Positions 1-10,375 of a DNA stretch of 64,000 nucleotides are shown piece after piece (within the stretch, counting starts at the first letter, position 1; each line of letters begins with the position of its first letter). The translations under genes and the position numbers were made by a program. This stretch comes from Lactifluus volemus (lineage: Eukaryota > Basidiomycota > Agaricomycetes > Russulales > Russulaceae). The stretch covers positions 1,426,001 to 1,490,000 of the forward strand of contig WTXI01000004.1 in NCBI GenBank assembly GCA_022376515.1, in the 5' to 3' direction. The notes under the pieces were generated by a model that saw only the letters and a program-made list of their open reading frames with translations, did not search any database and had not been told where the DNA came from.

Positions 1-295
1 AAGTAAGACCAATAAATGGTGCGATAATGACAGAAGTGTGACCAAGTAAATTTTGTTTTCATTGTATAGTGGATGTAAAACAAAAGCAAGTCAAGACTTG
101 TGACCAATCATAGATACTAACGCTCTTAAACAAAGCATCCAAACAGTCCAATGCAGTATCAGAATCATCCATGAAGAGAGAGCCAAGGCCACCAGTTGCA
201 TTTGACACCCTACTCATGGTAGCTTCTGATTTTAACCACCCTTTCATGAAGTTGAGGCATTCTTTCTTGAGCAAGTATTTCAGCATTTCTAGGGC
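1..295. other. left-edge sequence, no recognisable gene
   Basis: AT-rich sequence before the first recognisable transposon fragment. A minus-strand open frame of about 75 codons (59-295) has no motif I recognise. It may be unique DNA or the worn edge of another repeat; nothing more can be supported. Confidence 0.4.
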
Positions 296-1105
296 CTCTT
301 CTCTGCCACACCTATTCCTCATTCTCACACCTCCTGGAATGCAGACACTGGCGCCCCAGCTCATATGACATTCAATTGTCATTGGCTGCAAAATTTGGTG
401 CACCACAGGATCCCCATTTGTCTAGCTGATGGATCTGTGCTGTATTCTGAAGGTGTTGGGTTGGTTCAGTTCAATCCTGTGGCAGATGGGCAGGAGATGC
501 ATCGCTCTTTCACTATCTCTATTGTGAGGGACACCCTCAACTTCATCAGGGATGGACACACTGTCATTCAGGCAAAGGTGGACACTCCTTCTAATGCTGC
601 ATTTCTTGTTATTTGGGCTACTGTAGTGTCAGCCCAACGGTTCTTTGACTATTTGCCTTCCTTATTTAGTATATGCTTAGTCAGGCTTGCCTTTACTGCA
701 GTGGACGGAGTTCTGGGGACTTTAGTCTCATTCTCTCCACTGCAGGTCAGTTCTTATCATTGTCTTTGGTCAATATAGTCTCATTCTCTCCACTGCAGTC
801 CCCTTGGTCCTCTGTGACTCAAGGGCCCTTCACAGCTCCAGTTAAAACATTTCTGGCTGGGGAAACACTTCCAGTAGAGCAAATTGCATCCCTCTCATCT
901 TCTACCACTCTCCCTATGGACTGGGACCTCTGGCATTGACGCCTCTGTCACCAACACCTTGCTGGGGTCAGAAGCTGCTCTCAGGTAACCTGGTGACTGA
1001 ATTCAAGCTGGATTCTCAGGCTGATCCTGATCCAGTATGTGAAGCCTGTAAAGCTGGAAGATGCACTCAGATCCATTCCCTCCATCCACCTCTAGAGCAT
1101 CTAGA
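296..1105 (+). pseudogene. copia fragment: end of Gag, protease, start of integrase
   Basis: Plus-strand relic of the same copia family as the complete element at 1106-7363. From about 365 the translation follows the intact polyprotein from the AHMTF protease motif (DTGA is just upstream in the family) through the LADGSVLYSEG block and, after an interrupting LTR at 607-849, the pre-integrase HRRLCH region and CEACKAG zinc residues. A short segment (the LYVPSLSSNLFS region) is missing around 500, a stop replaces an Arg codon near 938, and the reading frame shifts near 960. The fragment stops at 1105, where the complete element inserted; it resumes at 7364. It cannot encode a working product. 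Confidence 0.85.
607..849 (+). repeat. solo LTR of copia family 1 (243 bp)
   Basis: The sequence starts TGTTATTTGGG and ends AAAACA, the TG...CA form of an LTR. It is flanked by the 5-bp direct repeat TTTCT (602-606 and 850-854) and interrupts the copia protease/integrase frame, so it is a clean solo insertion. It matches, in the opposite orientation, the LTRs at 1106-1348 and 7121-7363. A 22-bp unit starting CTGCAGTGGAGAG occurs twice within each LTR, with one TGACTCA site. Confidence 0.92.
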
Positions 1106-1348
1106 TGTTTTGGTTGGAGCTGTGAAGGGCCCTTGAGTCACAGAGGACCAAGGGGACTGCAGTGGAGAGAATGAGACTATATTGACCAAAGACAATGATA
1201 AGAACTGACCTGCAGTGGAGAGAATGAGACTGAAGTCCCCAGAACTCCGTCCACTGCAGTAAAGGCAAGCCTGACTAAGCATATACTAAATAAGGAAGGC
1301 AAATAGTCAAAGAGGCGTTGGGCTGACACTACAGTAGCCCAAATAACA
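1106..1348 (-). repeat. 3' LTR of copia family 1
   Basis: 243 bp, TG...CA form (plus strand TGTTTTGGTTGG to CAAATAACA). Direct copy of 7121-7363 with three substitutions. Outer flank is the target duplication CTAGA. Confidence 0.93.
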
Positions 1349-1361
1349 CTCCCCCATGTCA
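1349..1361 (-). promoter_or_regulatory. polypurine tract of copia family 1
   Basis: On the minus strand the bases CATGGGGGAG lie immediately upstream of the 3' LTR and about 15 bp after the pol stop codon. A purine run exactly at this junction is the usual plus-strand DNA primer of LTR elements. Confidence 0.75.
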
Positions 1362-3548
1362 GTACAACAGGTTCTAATGTGAATTAGAAGTCAATCCAAG
1401 CATTGAAATGCACCTATGTACATTGAAGCGATCTAAGGCCTTTGTGAAGATATCAGCAGCCATGTCAGAAGTAGAAACAAATGTAGGTGTAATAAAACCG
1501 TCCTGAACAGCATCTCTCAACCAAAATAAGCGAAGAGAAAGATGCTTCATCTTGCTGTGATGCTCTGGGTTCTTGCTCACAGTAATGGCGCTCTGATTGT
1601 CCATCCTGAGCAATGATGGTCCAGAGATCAAGTATCCAAGCTCCCCCATGAACTGACGCATCCAAAGGATCTCCTTTCCGGCCTCAACAGCAGCAATGTA
1701 CTCTGCTTCAGTGGTGGATAGAGCAACAAGTGCCTGAAGCTTAGAGCTCCAGGAGACGAGCTTGTAGTCCATTATGCCCTTGAGGTAGCGCAAAACATGC
1801 TTGACAGCTTGCCAGTGCTGAAGACCAGGATTGGAGTTGAATCTGGCAAGAACTCCGGCAGAGTAGGCAATGTCTGGCCTTGTTGTGACAGCCAGATACA
1901 TGAGGGACCCAACAATGGAGATATAGGGAAGTTGGCGCATCTCAGCAGCATCTGCATCGCTCTGAGGGGACATGGAGGTGGAAAGGCGTGATCCAGGGTT
2001 GAGAGGAGTGGAGACAGGCTTACAATCATGCAGACCGTGCTCCTGGAGGAGGTTGGCAATGAACTGGCTCTGACAGAGGGAAAGGGAATGTTTGGAGCGG
2101 TCTCTGTGAATCTCCATGCCCAGGAGCTGAGTAGTGGCTCCCAGATCACGGAGTTTGAAGTGAGAAGACAGCTCCTGAATGACTGAGTCAATCTGGGCAC
2201 CATCTTTGCAAGCCAGGGTGATATCATCCACAAAGACAGGCATTAGGATACGCACATCGCCTCTGAGGTAGATATACAGTCCATGGTCGGACTGGACGCG
2301 TTGGAAGCCCATAGACTTGAGCACAGAGTAGAGGGTCTGGTTCCAAACTCGACCAGCTTGCTTCAACCCATACAATGACTTCCTCAACCTACACACATGG
2401 TCTGGTCCACCAACCTCAAATCCCTCAGGCTGCTGTATGTAGATCTCCTCCTCAAGAGTGCCATTCAGATAAGCATGAGAGATGTCCACAGAACGGAGCT
2501 CAAGGTCCTCCAAGGCAGCAATGGCAAGGATGATTCTGATGGTGGAATAGCGAACAGTAGGGGCAAATGTCTCCTTGAAGTCAAAGCCAGGGCGCTGGGA
2601 GTAGCCTTTTGCGACCAATCTCGCCTTGTAGCGTTCAAGGGAGCCATCAGCATTGTACTTGACCTTGAAGAACCATCTGGAGCCTATTGCACGCTTCCCA
2701 GGGGGCAATTTGACAACTTCCCAAGTGCCATTGACGCTGTGGGCCTCCATCTCTTCTTCACAAGCCTTGTGCCACAGATCTGCATCAGAGCGTCGCTGAG
2801 AGAGCTTATAGGAAGGGGGCTCAGCTACAGAGGCTCCATGGGCATTCAGGAGGTCAAGGGGATCATCAGATGATTCCTCCTCTTCATCACTAGATGGAAT
2901 GGTCGGAGTAGGCTCTCTGTGCTGTCTGTAGCGCTGTGGGACTGTCCATTGCTCAGCTAACCACTCCTCCCTAGGACGTCTGAGGCGCTGAGGGCGTGAG
3001 GGAAGAGTGTCTGAAGGTGCTGGTGAAGGAGATGGACTGATTGGAAGTGAGATGGACAAGAAAGGAGTGCTAGGAGATAGATGGTGTGACGAGGAAGGTG
3101 AAGGATCGGAGTCTGGCTCAGCAGTGTAGAAGGGAGCAGATGGAGGTGTCTGAGGGCGAACTGAAGGCAGATCAGATGAAGTAGACCCATCTCCCCCATG
3201 AACTGGCGTCTGTGAGAGCTCAGAATCACTAGGGGCGTCAGGGAGCAGCTCAGGAAGCGCAACAAGAGGGGTAGGAGCCTCCAGAAGGGAATTGAGGCGA
3301 GGGGGTGGGATGAAAGGAGTAGAGTGCTTCTGAAGCATGAAAAAGCGTTCATCAAAGTCAGCTCTCTCTGAGATGATCACCTTCTTGGTCACTGGATTGT
3401 AGAACTTCCAAGCCTTGTAGCCATCAGGGTATCCAATGAAGACACACTTCTCCATGTGCACTCCAAGGCTGCCAAGTGGACGCTTGTCCCTCTGAATGAG
3501 AACATAAGCTGTGTAGCCCCAAACTCGGAGCCTAGAGACATCTGGCTG

Positions 3549-4826
3549 TAGTGATCAACAGGGGTGTCTCAAACCCCTGGGGATTGAGGGTAGGGTAACT
3601 GTGGGGTAAGGGTAAGGGTATGTCTTCACATACCCCAACAGACCCCCAGACCCCAGAGGTACCCCAGATGCCATAGCAGGTGAAGACAATAGGGGAGTAA
3701 CAGGAGATGTCTGAGGATGAAACAGGGGGGGATGTGTTGATAGGGGCCCAGGCATACTCAGAGAAGCAATCAGAGGATCAGGGGTGGTGGTAATGGTGGA
3801 AATGGATGCTGTGATGAGGTGCAGTGGTGTGCATATGGCAGGGAGGCAAGAAGAACAACAAGAGGGTGGGGGAGGTGAGAATGGATGCTATGGCAATGTG
3901 CAGCGGCATGCATGCAGCAAGGAGGTGAGGTGAATAACAGGGTGGCAGAGAAGAAGGGAGTAGACACTATGGCAATGTGTAGTGGTGCATGTGTGACAGG
4001 GAGATGAGGGGAAGTTGAGGTGGTGGGAGTGGATGTTGTGGCAAGGCACAGTGGTGTGCATGGCAGGAAAGGGGCCAGAGGAGCAGGGTGATGAAGAGAC
4101 AGCAGAAATGGACACTTTTATGAGATGCAGTGGCAGGCATGCAGAAGAGAGATGAGGAAGATAACAGCAGAGTGGATGAGGCAGAAATGGATGCTGTGGA
4201 GAAGCACAGTGGCACACACATGGCAGGGAAGCAAGAGAGGCAATAGGATGATAAATGAGGTGGGGTTAGACGATATGGTGAGGCGCGGTGGCATGCATGC
4301 AGCAGGAAGTCAATAAGAGAAGCAAGGAGGAAGGCAGAGGCAGAAATGGACACTGTGATGAGGTGCAGTGGCCTGTGGGCAGAATGGAGGTGACATGAAC
4401 AACAGGAGGGTAGACAAGGTAACAATGGATGTTTTGGCAAAGTGCAGAAGTGCACATGCAGCAGAGAAGCAAGAGAGCAGCAGGATGACAGATAAGGCAG
4501 GGTTAGATGATATGGCAAGGTACAGTGGCATGCATGCAGCAGGGAGACAATAATAGAAGCAAGAAGACAGGCAGAGGTGGAAACAGATGCTTTAATTAGG
4601 TGCAGTGGGGTGGCAGTGGCAGTAGCAGTAGGTGGAGACAATGGCACACACAGTGACACACTTACCTCATAGGAGGCATGACCCCAACACTAACCTCCAG
4701 GTCAGGTCTGTGTACCCCTGCCTGTACCCCACAAAAACCCCAACCCCAGCCTTGGGTTAAGGGTTTGCTGGGGTAAGGGTAAGGGTATCAATAAAGATAC
4801 CCCAGGGTTACCCTTGTTGATCACTA
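3549..4826. mobile_element. hAT-type non-autonomous element (1278 bp)
   Basis: The ends are inverted: TAGTGATCAACAGGGG on the left, CCCTTGTTGATCACTA on the right. The flanking 8-bp duplication TCTGGCTG (3541-3548 and 4827-4834) is perfect, and removing the element restores the copia integrase frame. An 8-bp TSD with a TAGTG terminus is the hAT signature. The inside is a decayed tandem array (units of roughly 100 bp, GAGG/CAGTGG-rich) with no transposase; the 230-codon minus-strand open frame there is stop-poor low-complexity sequence, not a convincing gene. Both subterminal regions carry GGGGTAAGGGTAAGGGTAT followed by a short hairpin. The family recurs at 24307-27916. Confidence 0.9.
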
Positions 4827-6698
4827 TCTGGCTGAGACCCAAGGAATGCCTGGTGAGGTGTAGAATCAGAGAGAGTAGAAGTGGTGATCCTGTTGCTAAT
4901 ATGAATGAATGAAGCCAAGGCCTCTCCCCAGAAAGATGGTGACATGCCAGACTCATGAAGCATGCAGATAATGCCCTCCTCCATCGTCCTATTAGCCCTC
5001 TCAGCGACCCCATTCTGCTGTGGACGATTCCTAGCTGTGTGCTGCCTCTGGATGCCATGATCAATGCAGAAGTTCTCAAACTCCCTAGACATGTACTCCC
5101 CTCCCTTGTCATCTCTAAGCATCCCAATCCTCTGTCCTGTGACATTCTCTGCCCATGCCTTGAACTGTTTGAAGGCAGAGAATGTCTCAGATTTGCGCTT
5201 CAACAGATAGACAGCCTTAAAGCGAGAGAAGTCATCAATGAAGGTAACCCAGTAGCGAAATCCCTGATGAGTTGACACCTTCACAGGCCCATGGAGATCA
5301 CTGTGGACGAGTTGGAGGGGTCTAGATGCTCTAGAGGTTGATGGAGGGAACGGATCTGCGTGCATCTTGCCAGCTTTACAGGCTTCACATACCGGATCAG
5401 GATCAGCTTGAGAATCAAGCTTGAATCCAGTCACCAGGTTACCTGAGAGCAGCTTCTTGACCCCAGCAAGGTGTTGGTGACAGAGGCGTCGATGCCAAAG
5501 GTCCCAGTCCATAGGGAGAGTGGTAGAAGATGAGAGGGACGCAAATTGCTCCACTGGAAGTGTTTCCCCAGCCAGAAATGCAGCATTTGAAGAAGTGTCC
5601 ACCTTTGCCTGAATGACAGTGTGTCCATCCCTGATGAAGTTGAGGGTGTCCCTCACAATGGAGATGGTGAAAGAGCGATGCATTGTGAGATATAGGACAG
5701 AGAACAGATTACTGGAGAGGGAGGGAACATATAGCACATTTGTGAACTCTAGAGGTGCCATCTCCTGCCCATCCACCACAGGATTGAAGCGAACCGACCC
5801 AACTCCTTCAGAATACAGCACAGATCCATCAGCTAGGCGAATGGGGATCCTGTGGGGCACCAAATTTCGCAGCCAATGATGGTTGAATGTCATATGAGCT
5901 GAGGCGCCAGTGTCTGCATTCCAGGAGGTGTGAGAGTGAGGAATAGGTGTGGCAGAGAAGAGAGCACTTGCAGAGGCAATGGAAGCGTTCTGAGGCGCAG
6001 CAGGAGCAGACTGAGAGTCAGTGGAAGCAGGGGCAGCAGTAGAGGGCAAGGGAGAGCCAAATTGACGAGTCAACTTCTCCTTGAGGAAGCATTTGGCCTC
6101 AATATGGCCAAGGCGAGAGCAGAAGTCACATTTGGGGCGAGTGGAGGCCCTATTCTGTGAGTTTTGAGGAGAGGTGGATTGGGAAGGAAGGGAGGACGCC
6201 TGGGAAGGCTTGGAGGACGATCTGGGTGCAGTAGATGATGCAGAGAAGGCAGAGGTGGTCCCAGAGAGGTTTGAACGCGTCTGATCCATGTTTCTGAGTG
6301 ACTGGATGACAGATGGCTTGTCAAACTTGTCTAGCACGAAGATAGTGTGAACAACGTCGTCAAAGGAGTGTGGGAGCGCCCTAATGATGGCCATGACTGC
6401 CAGTTCGTCATAGAGGTCGTCCAGAGTGAAGGAAGATGGAGAAAGAGACTTGATGACCCTAATGTGCTCATCCACCTTGTTGATGAGGGAGTCTAGGGGC
6501 TCTGAGTCGTCTTTCTGGATGGAAAGGAGGGTGTGGTAGGCATTGAAGTGAGGGGCAGTCCTCTGTTGGATGAAGGAGGCCTTCAGAACATCCCAAATCT
6601 TGATAGGATTGTCCTCACAGTCCCTAATGAGCACCTTGACATCATGAGTCATAGCAGTCTTCAGCGCACCAGCAGCCCTCTCAGCCTTAATCTCCCTC

Positions 6699-6940
6699 TT
6701 ATTTGGGCTACTGTAGTGTCAGCCCAACGCTTCTTTGACTATTTGCCTTCCTTATTTAGTATATGCTTAGTCAGGCTTGCCTTTACTGCAAGTGGACGGA
6801 GTTTTGGGGACTTCAGTCTCATTCTCTCCACTGCAGGTCAGTTGTTATCATTGTCTTTGGTCAATATAGTCTTATTCTCTCCACTGCAGTCCCCTTGGTC
6901 CTCTGTGACTCAAGGGCCCTTCACAGCTCCAGTCAAAACA
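6699..6940 (+). repeat. inverted copy of the copia family 1 LTR inside gag
   Basis: Same 243-bp LTR but in the opposite orientation to its host element, lacking its first two bases (TG) and with one extra A near 6790. No 5-bp target duplication is visible (left CCTCT, right GAGAA), and Gag codons are missing at the junction. It therefore looks like a rearranged or self-integrated LTR rather than a simple solo LTR. Confidence 0.85.
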
Positions 6941-7107
6941 GAGAAATGGAGGAAATGGAGGATTCCTTGGTAGAGGACATGGTGTAGGAAGGTGTAGGAG
7001 GATGAAAAGGATGATTTTAAGTGATTTTGAGAGAGTAAGAGGCAGAGAGGAGTAAAAACGAGTGGAAGTGTTCAAATGGGAGTGAAGGGCGTCTATTGAT
7101 GCAGGGC

Positions 7108-7120
7108 AGGGCCCATAACC
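7108..7120 (-). promoter_or_regulatory. copia-type primer-binding site (half-tRNA iMet)
   Basis: Directly after the 5' LTR (minus strand) comes GGTTATGGGCCCT. This is complementary to the anticodon arm of eukaryotic initiator tRNA-Met, as in Drosophila copia, and not to the tRNA 3' end. The same string follows the LTRs at 30661, 42817 and 43276. Confidence 0.85.
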
Positions 7121-7363
7121 TGTTTTGGTTGGAGCTGTGAAGGGCCCTTGAGTCACAGAGGACCAAGGGGACTGCAGTGGAGAGAATGAGACTATATTGA
7201 CCAAAGACAATGATAAGAACTGACCTGCAGTGGAGAGAATGAGACTGAAGTCCCCAGAACTCCGTCTACTGCAGTAAAGGCAAGCCTGACTAAGCATATA
7301 CTAAATAAGGAAGGCTAATAGTCAAAGAAGCGTTGGGCTGACACTACAGTAGCCCAAATAACA
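7121..7363 (-). repeat. 5' LTR of copia family 1
   Basis: 243 bp, upstream LTR in the minus-strand orientation, followed by the primer-binding site. Outer flank CTAGA is the target duplication. Confidence 0.93.
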
Positions 7364-7496
7364 CTAGACCCCTCTAACTCGTCCACAGTGATCTCCATGG
7401 GCATGTGAAGCTGTCAGTCAACTCATCAGGGATTTTGCTACTGGGTTGCTTTCATTGATGACTTCTCTTGCTTTAAGGCTGTCTATCTGTTGAAGC
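7364..7496 (+). pseudogene. copia integrase fragment (continuation of 296-1105)
   Basis: Continues the older plus-strand copia copy exactly where 1105 left off (after sharing CTAGA). It reads the start of the integrase core (CCCTCTAACTCGTCCACAGT; GFCYWVAFIDDFS) up to LLK at 7496, where another LTR interrupts it. Confidence 0.85.
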
Positions 7497-7739
7497 TGTT
7501 TTAACTGGAGCTATGAAGGGCCCTTGAGTCACAGAGGACCAAGGGGACTGCAGTGGAGAGAATGAGACTGTATTGACCAAAAACAATGATAACAACTGAC
7601 CTGCAGTGGAGAGAATGAGACTGAAGTCCCCAAAACTCCGTCCACTGCAGTAAAGGCAAACCTGACTAAGCATATACTAAATAAGGGATGCAAACAGTCA
7701 AAGAAGCATTAGGCTGACACTACAGTAGCCCAAATAACA
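7497..7739 (-). repeat. LTR of copia family 1 at a deletion junction
   Basis: 243 bp, TGTTTTAACTGG to CAAATAACA. The left flank is integrase code (GAAGC) and the right flank is RT code (GTACA): no target duplication and roughly a kilobase of pol missing between. It is more diverged from the other LTRs than they are from each other (for example ACTGGAGCTATGAAG). This probably marks a recombination-deletion. Confidence 0.85.
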
Positions 7740-8119
7740 GTACAATGCTGATGGCTCCCTTGAACGCTACAAGGAGAGATTGGTCACAAAAGGCTACTCC
7801 CAGCGCCCTGGCTTTGACTTCAAGGAGACATTTGCCCCCACTGTTCGCTATACCACCATCAGAATGATCCTTTCCATTGCTGCCTTGGAGGACCTTGAGC
7901 TCCATTCTGTGGACATCTCTCATGCTTATCTGAATGGCAGGAGGAGATCTACATGCAGCAGCCTGAAGGATTTGAGGTTGGTGGACCAGACCATGTGTGT
8001 AGGTTGAGGAAGTCATTGTATGGGTTGAAGCAAGCTGGTTGAGTTTGGAACCAGACCCTCTACTCTGTGCTCAAGTCTATGGGCTTCCAATGCGTTCAGT
8101 CCGACCATGGACTGTACCT
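7740..8119 (+). pseudogene. copia reverse transcriptase fragment
   Basis: Plus-strand relic matching the RT of the complete element: [41 protein letters not shown] and [10 protein letters not shown] are recognisable. A frameshift in the AYLNG-EEEIY stretch (about 7938) and a stop at 8040 break it. It ends abruptly at 8119, where the DDE transposase relic begins. Confidence 0.88.
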
Positions 8120-9035
8120 CATGGTCTCAGATTTCTTTACTGCCAAATGGGGCTCTCTTTGAGATAACAACAGGTGTGTTATCTTCAATTAATACCCATC
8201 TTTTTACTAACTTTCTTGCTTTTCTGCTTAGCAACTCAGAGGCTTGTCTGCTCTTCAAACCTGAGAAGCAGTGTAATAGGTGGTTCACCACAGACCACCT
8301 TATTGCTCAGGTTCATTGTGCCATTGACATCTCCAAATGCAACACTAATGGATGGGCTCAAGCCCTGTTTCTTTTTGACAATGCTCCTTCTCACCAGAAG
8401 TGGGCCCCAGATATGATCTTAGCATGGAAGATGGTCAAAAGTGTGCCCATTATCTTTTTTTTTGGTGCCTATCACTTATTGCCTGTTCAGGGTCCAAAAA
8501 AGGCTAGACCCACCATCCTGAAGGTCCACCCATGTGCTCTGGTCCTCTGGCCCAAGAGAGGCCTTTAATCACAATACCCTAACTCCAAGTGCCCCCCTGG
8601 ATACACCAATTGCTGCTGTTGGTGGCTTTTGTTCCTGCAGCCTGATTTTACCACACAGAAGTCCTAACTTGAGGAGGTGATTGCCTCAGGTAGCCATCTA
8701 TGCAACTTCTACCCAAAGTATCATTGTGAACTGAATTTCATCAAGCAGTACTGAGGTGCAGCAAAGCTTTGATTCTGAGAAGCCAAGTGTGTGGTGACAT
8801 TAAAGGAGATGGAGCATGTTGTTATTGAATCCCTTGATGCTGTCCCTCTCCCACAAGTTCAGCAGTAAGTCATTCTCTTTTTCTTTATATTACATTCTGA
8901 CTGGCTATCTAGATATGCAAATAGGTCTGCACAGTTCATTGTAGCATATAGTGAAGGGCTTTTAGGTTCATAGGCTGCATGGGTGAACAAAAAGTATCAT
9001 GGACATTGCACTTTACCACTGGAGATAATTGTGGC
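8120..9035 (+). pseudogene. DDE (pogo/Tc1-like) transposase, 5'-truncated, three introns
   Basis: The translation begins MVSDFFTAKWGSL and, after splicing, continues LLFKPEKQCNRWFTTDHL, QALFLFDNAPSHQKWAPD (second catalytic Asp, FDN), FYPKYHCELNFIKQY (third acid, CELN) and NRSAQFIVAYSEGL. This order is that of a DDE transposase family common in basidiomycetes, as far as I recall it. Three short introns with clean GT-AG borders fit the protein: 8174-8231 (with TACTAAC branch site), 8441-8490 and 8865-8912. Several stops and frameshifts (about 8510, 8660-8760) kill the frame. The N-terminal half, including the first catalytic Asp, is absent because the copy joins copia RT at 8119. Confidence 0.75.
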
Positions 9036-9344
9036 AGTCTGGGCTAATCTTTGAACACACAAAAAACTATTTAAAATGTTGCTATGGACAATATATTACA
9101 TTTGTGCATTGTTATTTAACCACATGTGAAGTTTTTTTTGTTGAGAAGGTGGTCTCAACATCAAAATTTGGGCAATTTATGTGACCTAAACCCTAGGGTT
9201 AGAGCTTATGTAAACAGTGTTGGTTCCTGATAACACCTACCTTATGTCCATATGTTAACATCAAATGTGGTCCATCAGCAAGCATTAGGTAAGCAACTTG
9301 AAGTAAAAATGTGGTAATGAGAAAGTAAACAAGGTGAGGACCAT
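9036..9344. other. AT-rich spacer
   Basis: No gene or repeat recognised between the transposase relic and the retroposon 5' end; mostly A+T-rich text. Confidence 0.4.
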
Positions 9345-10150
9345 TCCTTCTTGGTCTCTTACCACCATCACCATTGATTTTTCCCACGATGACTTCCCCC
9401 CCCGTTACACCCACTGCAACCCCCAGGTTTCAGTTTCCCCCTCCCTCTCTCTCAGTGGCACCTCCCCAGCCCCTCACAGGAGCATGGCTCCCGCTCAAGC
9501 CGCTGTCAAGACCGCAGGACGAGATTGGCCCTTCCAATTCTCATGAATTTTCACCTTCACAGGTTTTCACCAAGACTCCCATTTCTCAGCCCATTCAGAC
9601 GCCTGCCTTGGATATGTTGGCCGGCAGGGCAGAGCCCTCCCTTAAACCTTGCTACTTCCCTCCTGGGAAAAGGCTTGTAAAGAAGAAGGCACTTTCTGGG
9701 GATGATGAACTCTCCGTTTTCGACATCCTCAACACCTTTCATCATCATTGGTTCCTCTCTGTGGACAACCTCAGGGCCAATGCCCTCTCAGCCCAAAAGG
9801 AGTAGATGGAAAAATTTCTTGGGTTGAGTTCGCTCCCCAGTTCCACACTCACCTGGTCACGTGCGCTGTCGTGCTTGTGCCTTGCCCCATCAATAAGGTG
9901 AAAAAGGTGATGTTCGGATATATCTTAGAGCTTCTTAATGGGGAAGGCCCTCAAGCCTTTTTCGATCTCTCAAAAGGCCAGCAGAGAGCTACACAGGCCC
10001 AAAAGGAGAAGAGGTGACTCTCATGGAAAAGGAACCGTGCATCGAGATGAGATCGCCAAAAAGTGGCTGAAGAAGCTGTTAACGGCAGACCACAACGGCA
10101 ATGCCTGACCTGTGGACGGAAGTTTGCATCCTGCATAGCTGCGAAGCGGA
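9345..10150 (+). pseudogene. ORF1-only retroposon, 3'-truncated copy
   Basis: Shares its 5' start (CCTTCTTG, then TCTTACCACCA) and coding sequence with the full copy at 47825-49179. The reading frame starts at ATG 9389: a Pro/Ser-rich N-terminus, then a conserved block (DDELSVFDILNTFHHHWFLS, KISWVEFAPQFHTHLV, KKVMFGYILELLNGE) and a C2H2-like segment CLTCGRKFASC. One frameshift (about 9800) and two stops (about 10016 and 10050) break it. The 3' part is lost and an LTR fragment follows. The function is not known to me; position and finger suggest a nucleic-acid-binding ORF1-like protein. Confidence 0.7.
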
Positions 10151-10157
10151 TTGCTTT

Positions 10158-10375
10158 ATCTCAGATTGGTCTCTTATTTATTATAACACAGCCTCATACA
10201 GTACTGTACAGCCTTAAGCAATAGCCATATGCACAGGATAACTTGCTGATTTCTAAAACCTGTTTTAAGCCCTGAAAGCTATATGAAGGTCACAGCCCTT
10301 ATGGCTGTGGACATAGCCTCACTTCTCTTATATATAAACCCTTGTACTTCTGTCTTAGAGACCTTAAAATGAGTT
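10158..10375 (+). repeat. fragment of the 607-bp LTR family
   Basis: Matches the reverse complement of about 49640-49860: the CAGCACTGTACAGCC-like block, ACATGTTT-like block, CACAGCCC(T/C)TATGGCTGTG and a TATATAAACCC TATA box are recognisable. Both ends are missing. Confidence 0.75.

Larger units (their letters stand above)
1374..6980 (-). pseudogene. copia Gag-Pol polyprotein, interrupted
   Basis: Gag starts at ATG 6980 (MSSTKESSI), is cut at once by an inverted LTR (6940-6699) that also marks the loss of roughly 70 Gag codons, then reads openly from about 6698 to 4827 and, after the hAT-type insertion, from 3548 to 1374. Visible in order: Gag (UBN2-like), CCHC knuckle CDFCSRLGHIEAKC, protease DTGASAHM, integrase HHCC and core (FIDDFSRF, RDDKGGEY, PQQNGVAER), RT with FVDD in place of the usual YVDD, and RNase H (STTEAEY, HHSKMKHL). 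An in-frame deletion near 1758 joins DYKL directly to VSWSSK; in relatives about 40 residues lie between, including the first RNase H aspartate. The protein is therefore probably inactive even apart from the insertions. Confidence 0.9.
1106..7363 (-). mobile_element. complete Ty1/copia retrotransposon (family 1), with later insertions
   Basis: The element has two direct 243-bp LTRs (1106-1348, 7121-7363), a primer-binding site next to the upstream LTR, a purine tract next to the downstream LTR, one gag-pol frame on the minus strand, and the 5-bp target duplication CTAGA (1101-1105 and 7364-7368). I count three differences between the two LTRs, so the insertion is fairly recent. It landed in an older plus-strand copy of its own family: 296-1105 and 7364-7496 are contiguous in the coding frame when the element is removed. 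A hAT-type element (3549-4826) and an inverted LTR (6699-6940) later disrupted it. Domain order protease-integrase-RT-RNase H defines it as copia, not gypsy. Confidence 0.95.

Noticed and set aside
3598..3640. Possible telomere-like repeat (GGGTAAGGG)
   Set aside because: Only three irregular units within hAT-type termini, and GGGTAA is not a rotation of TTAGGG.
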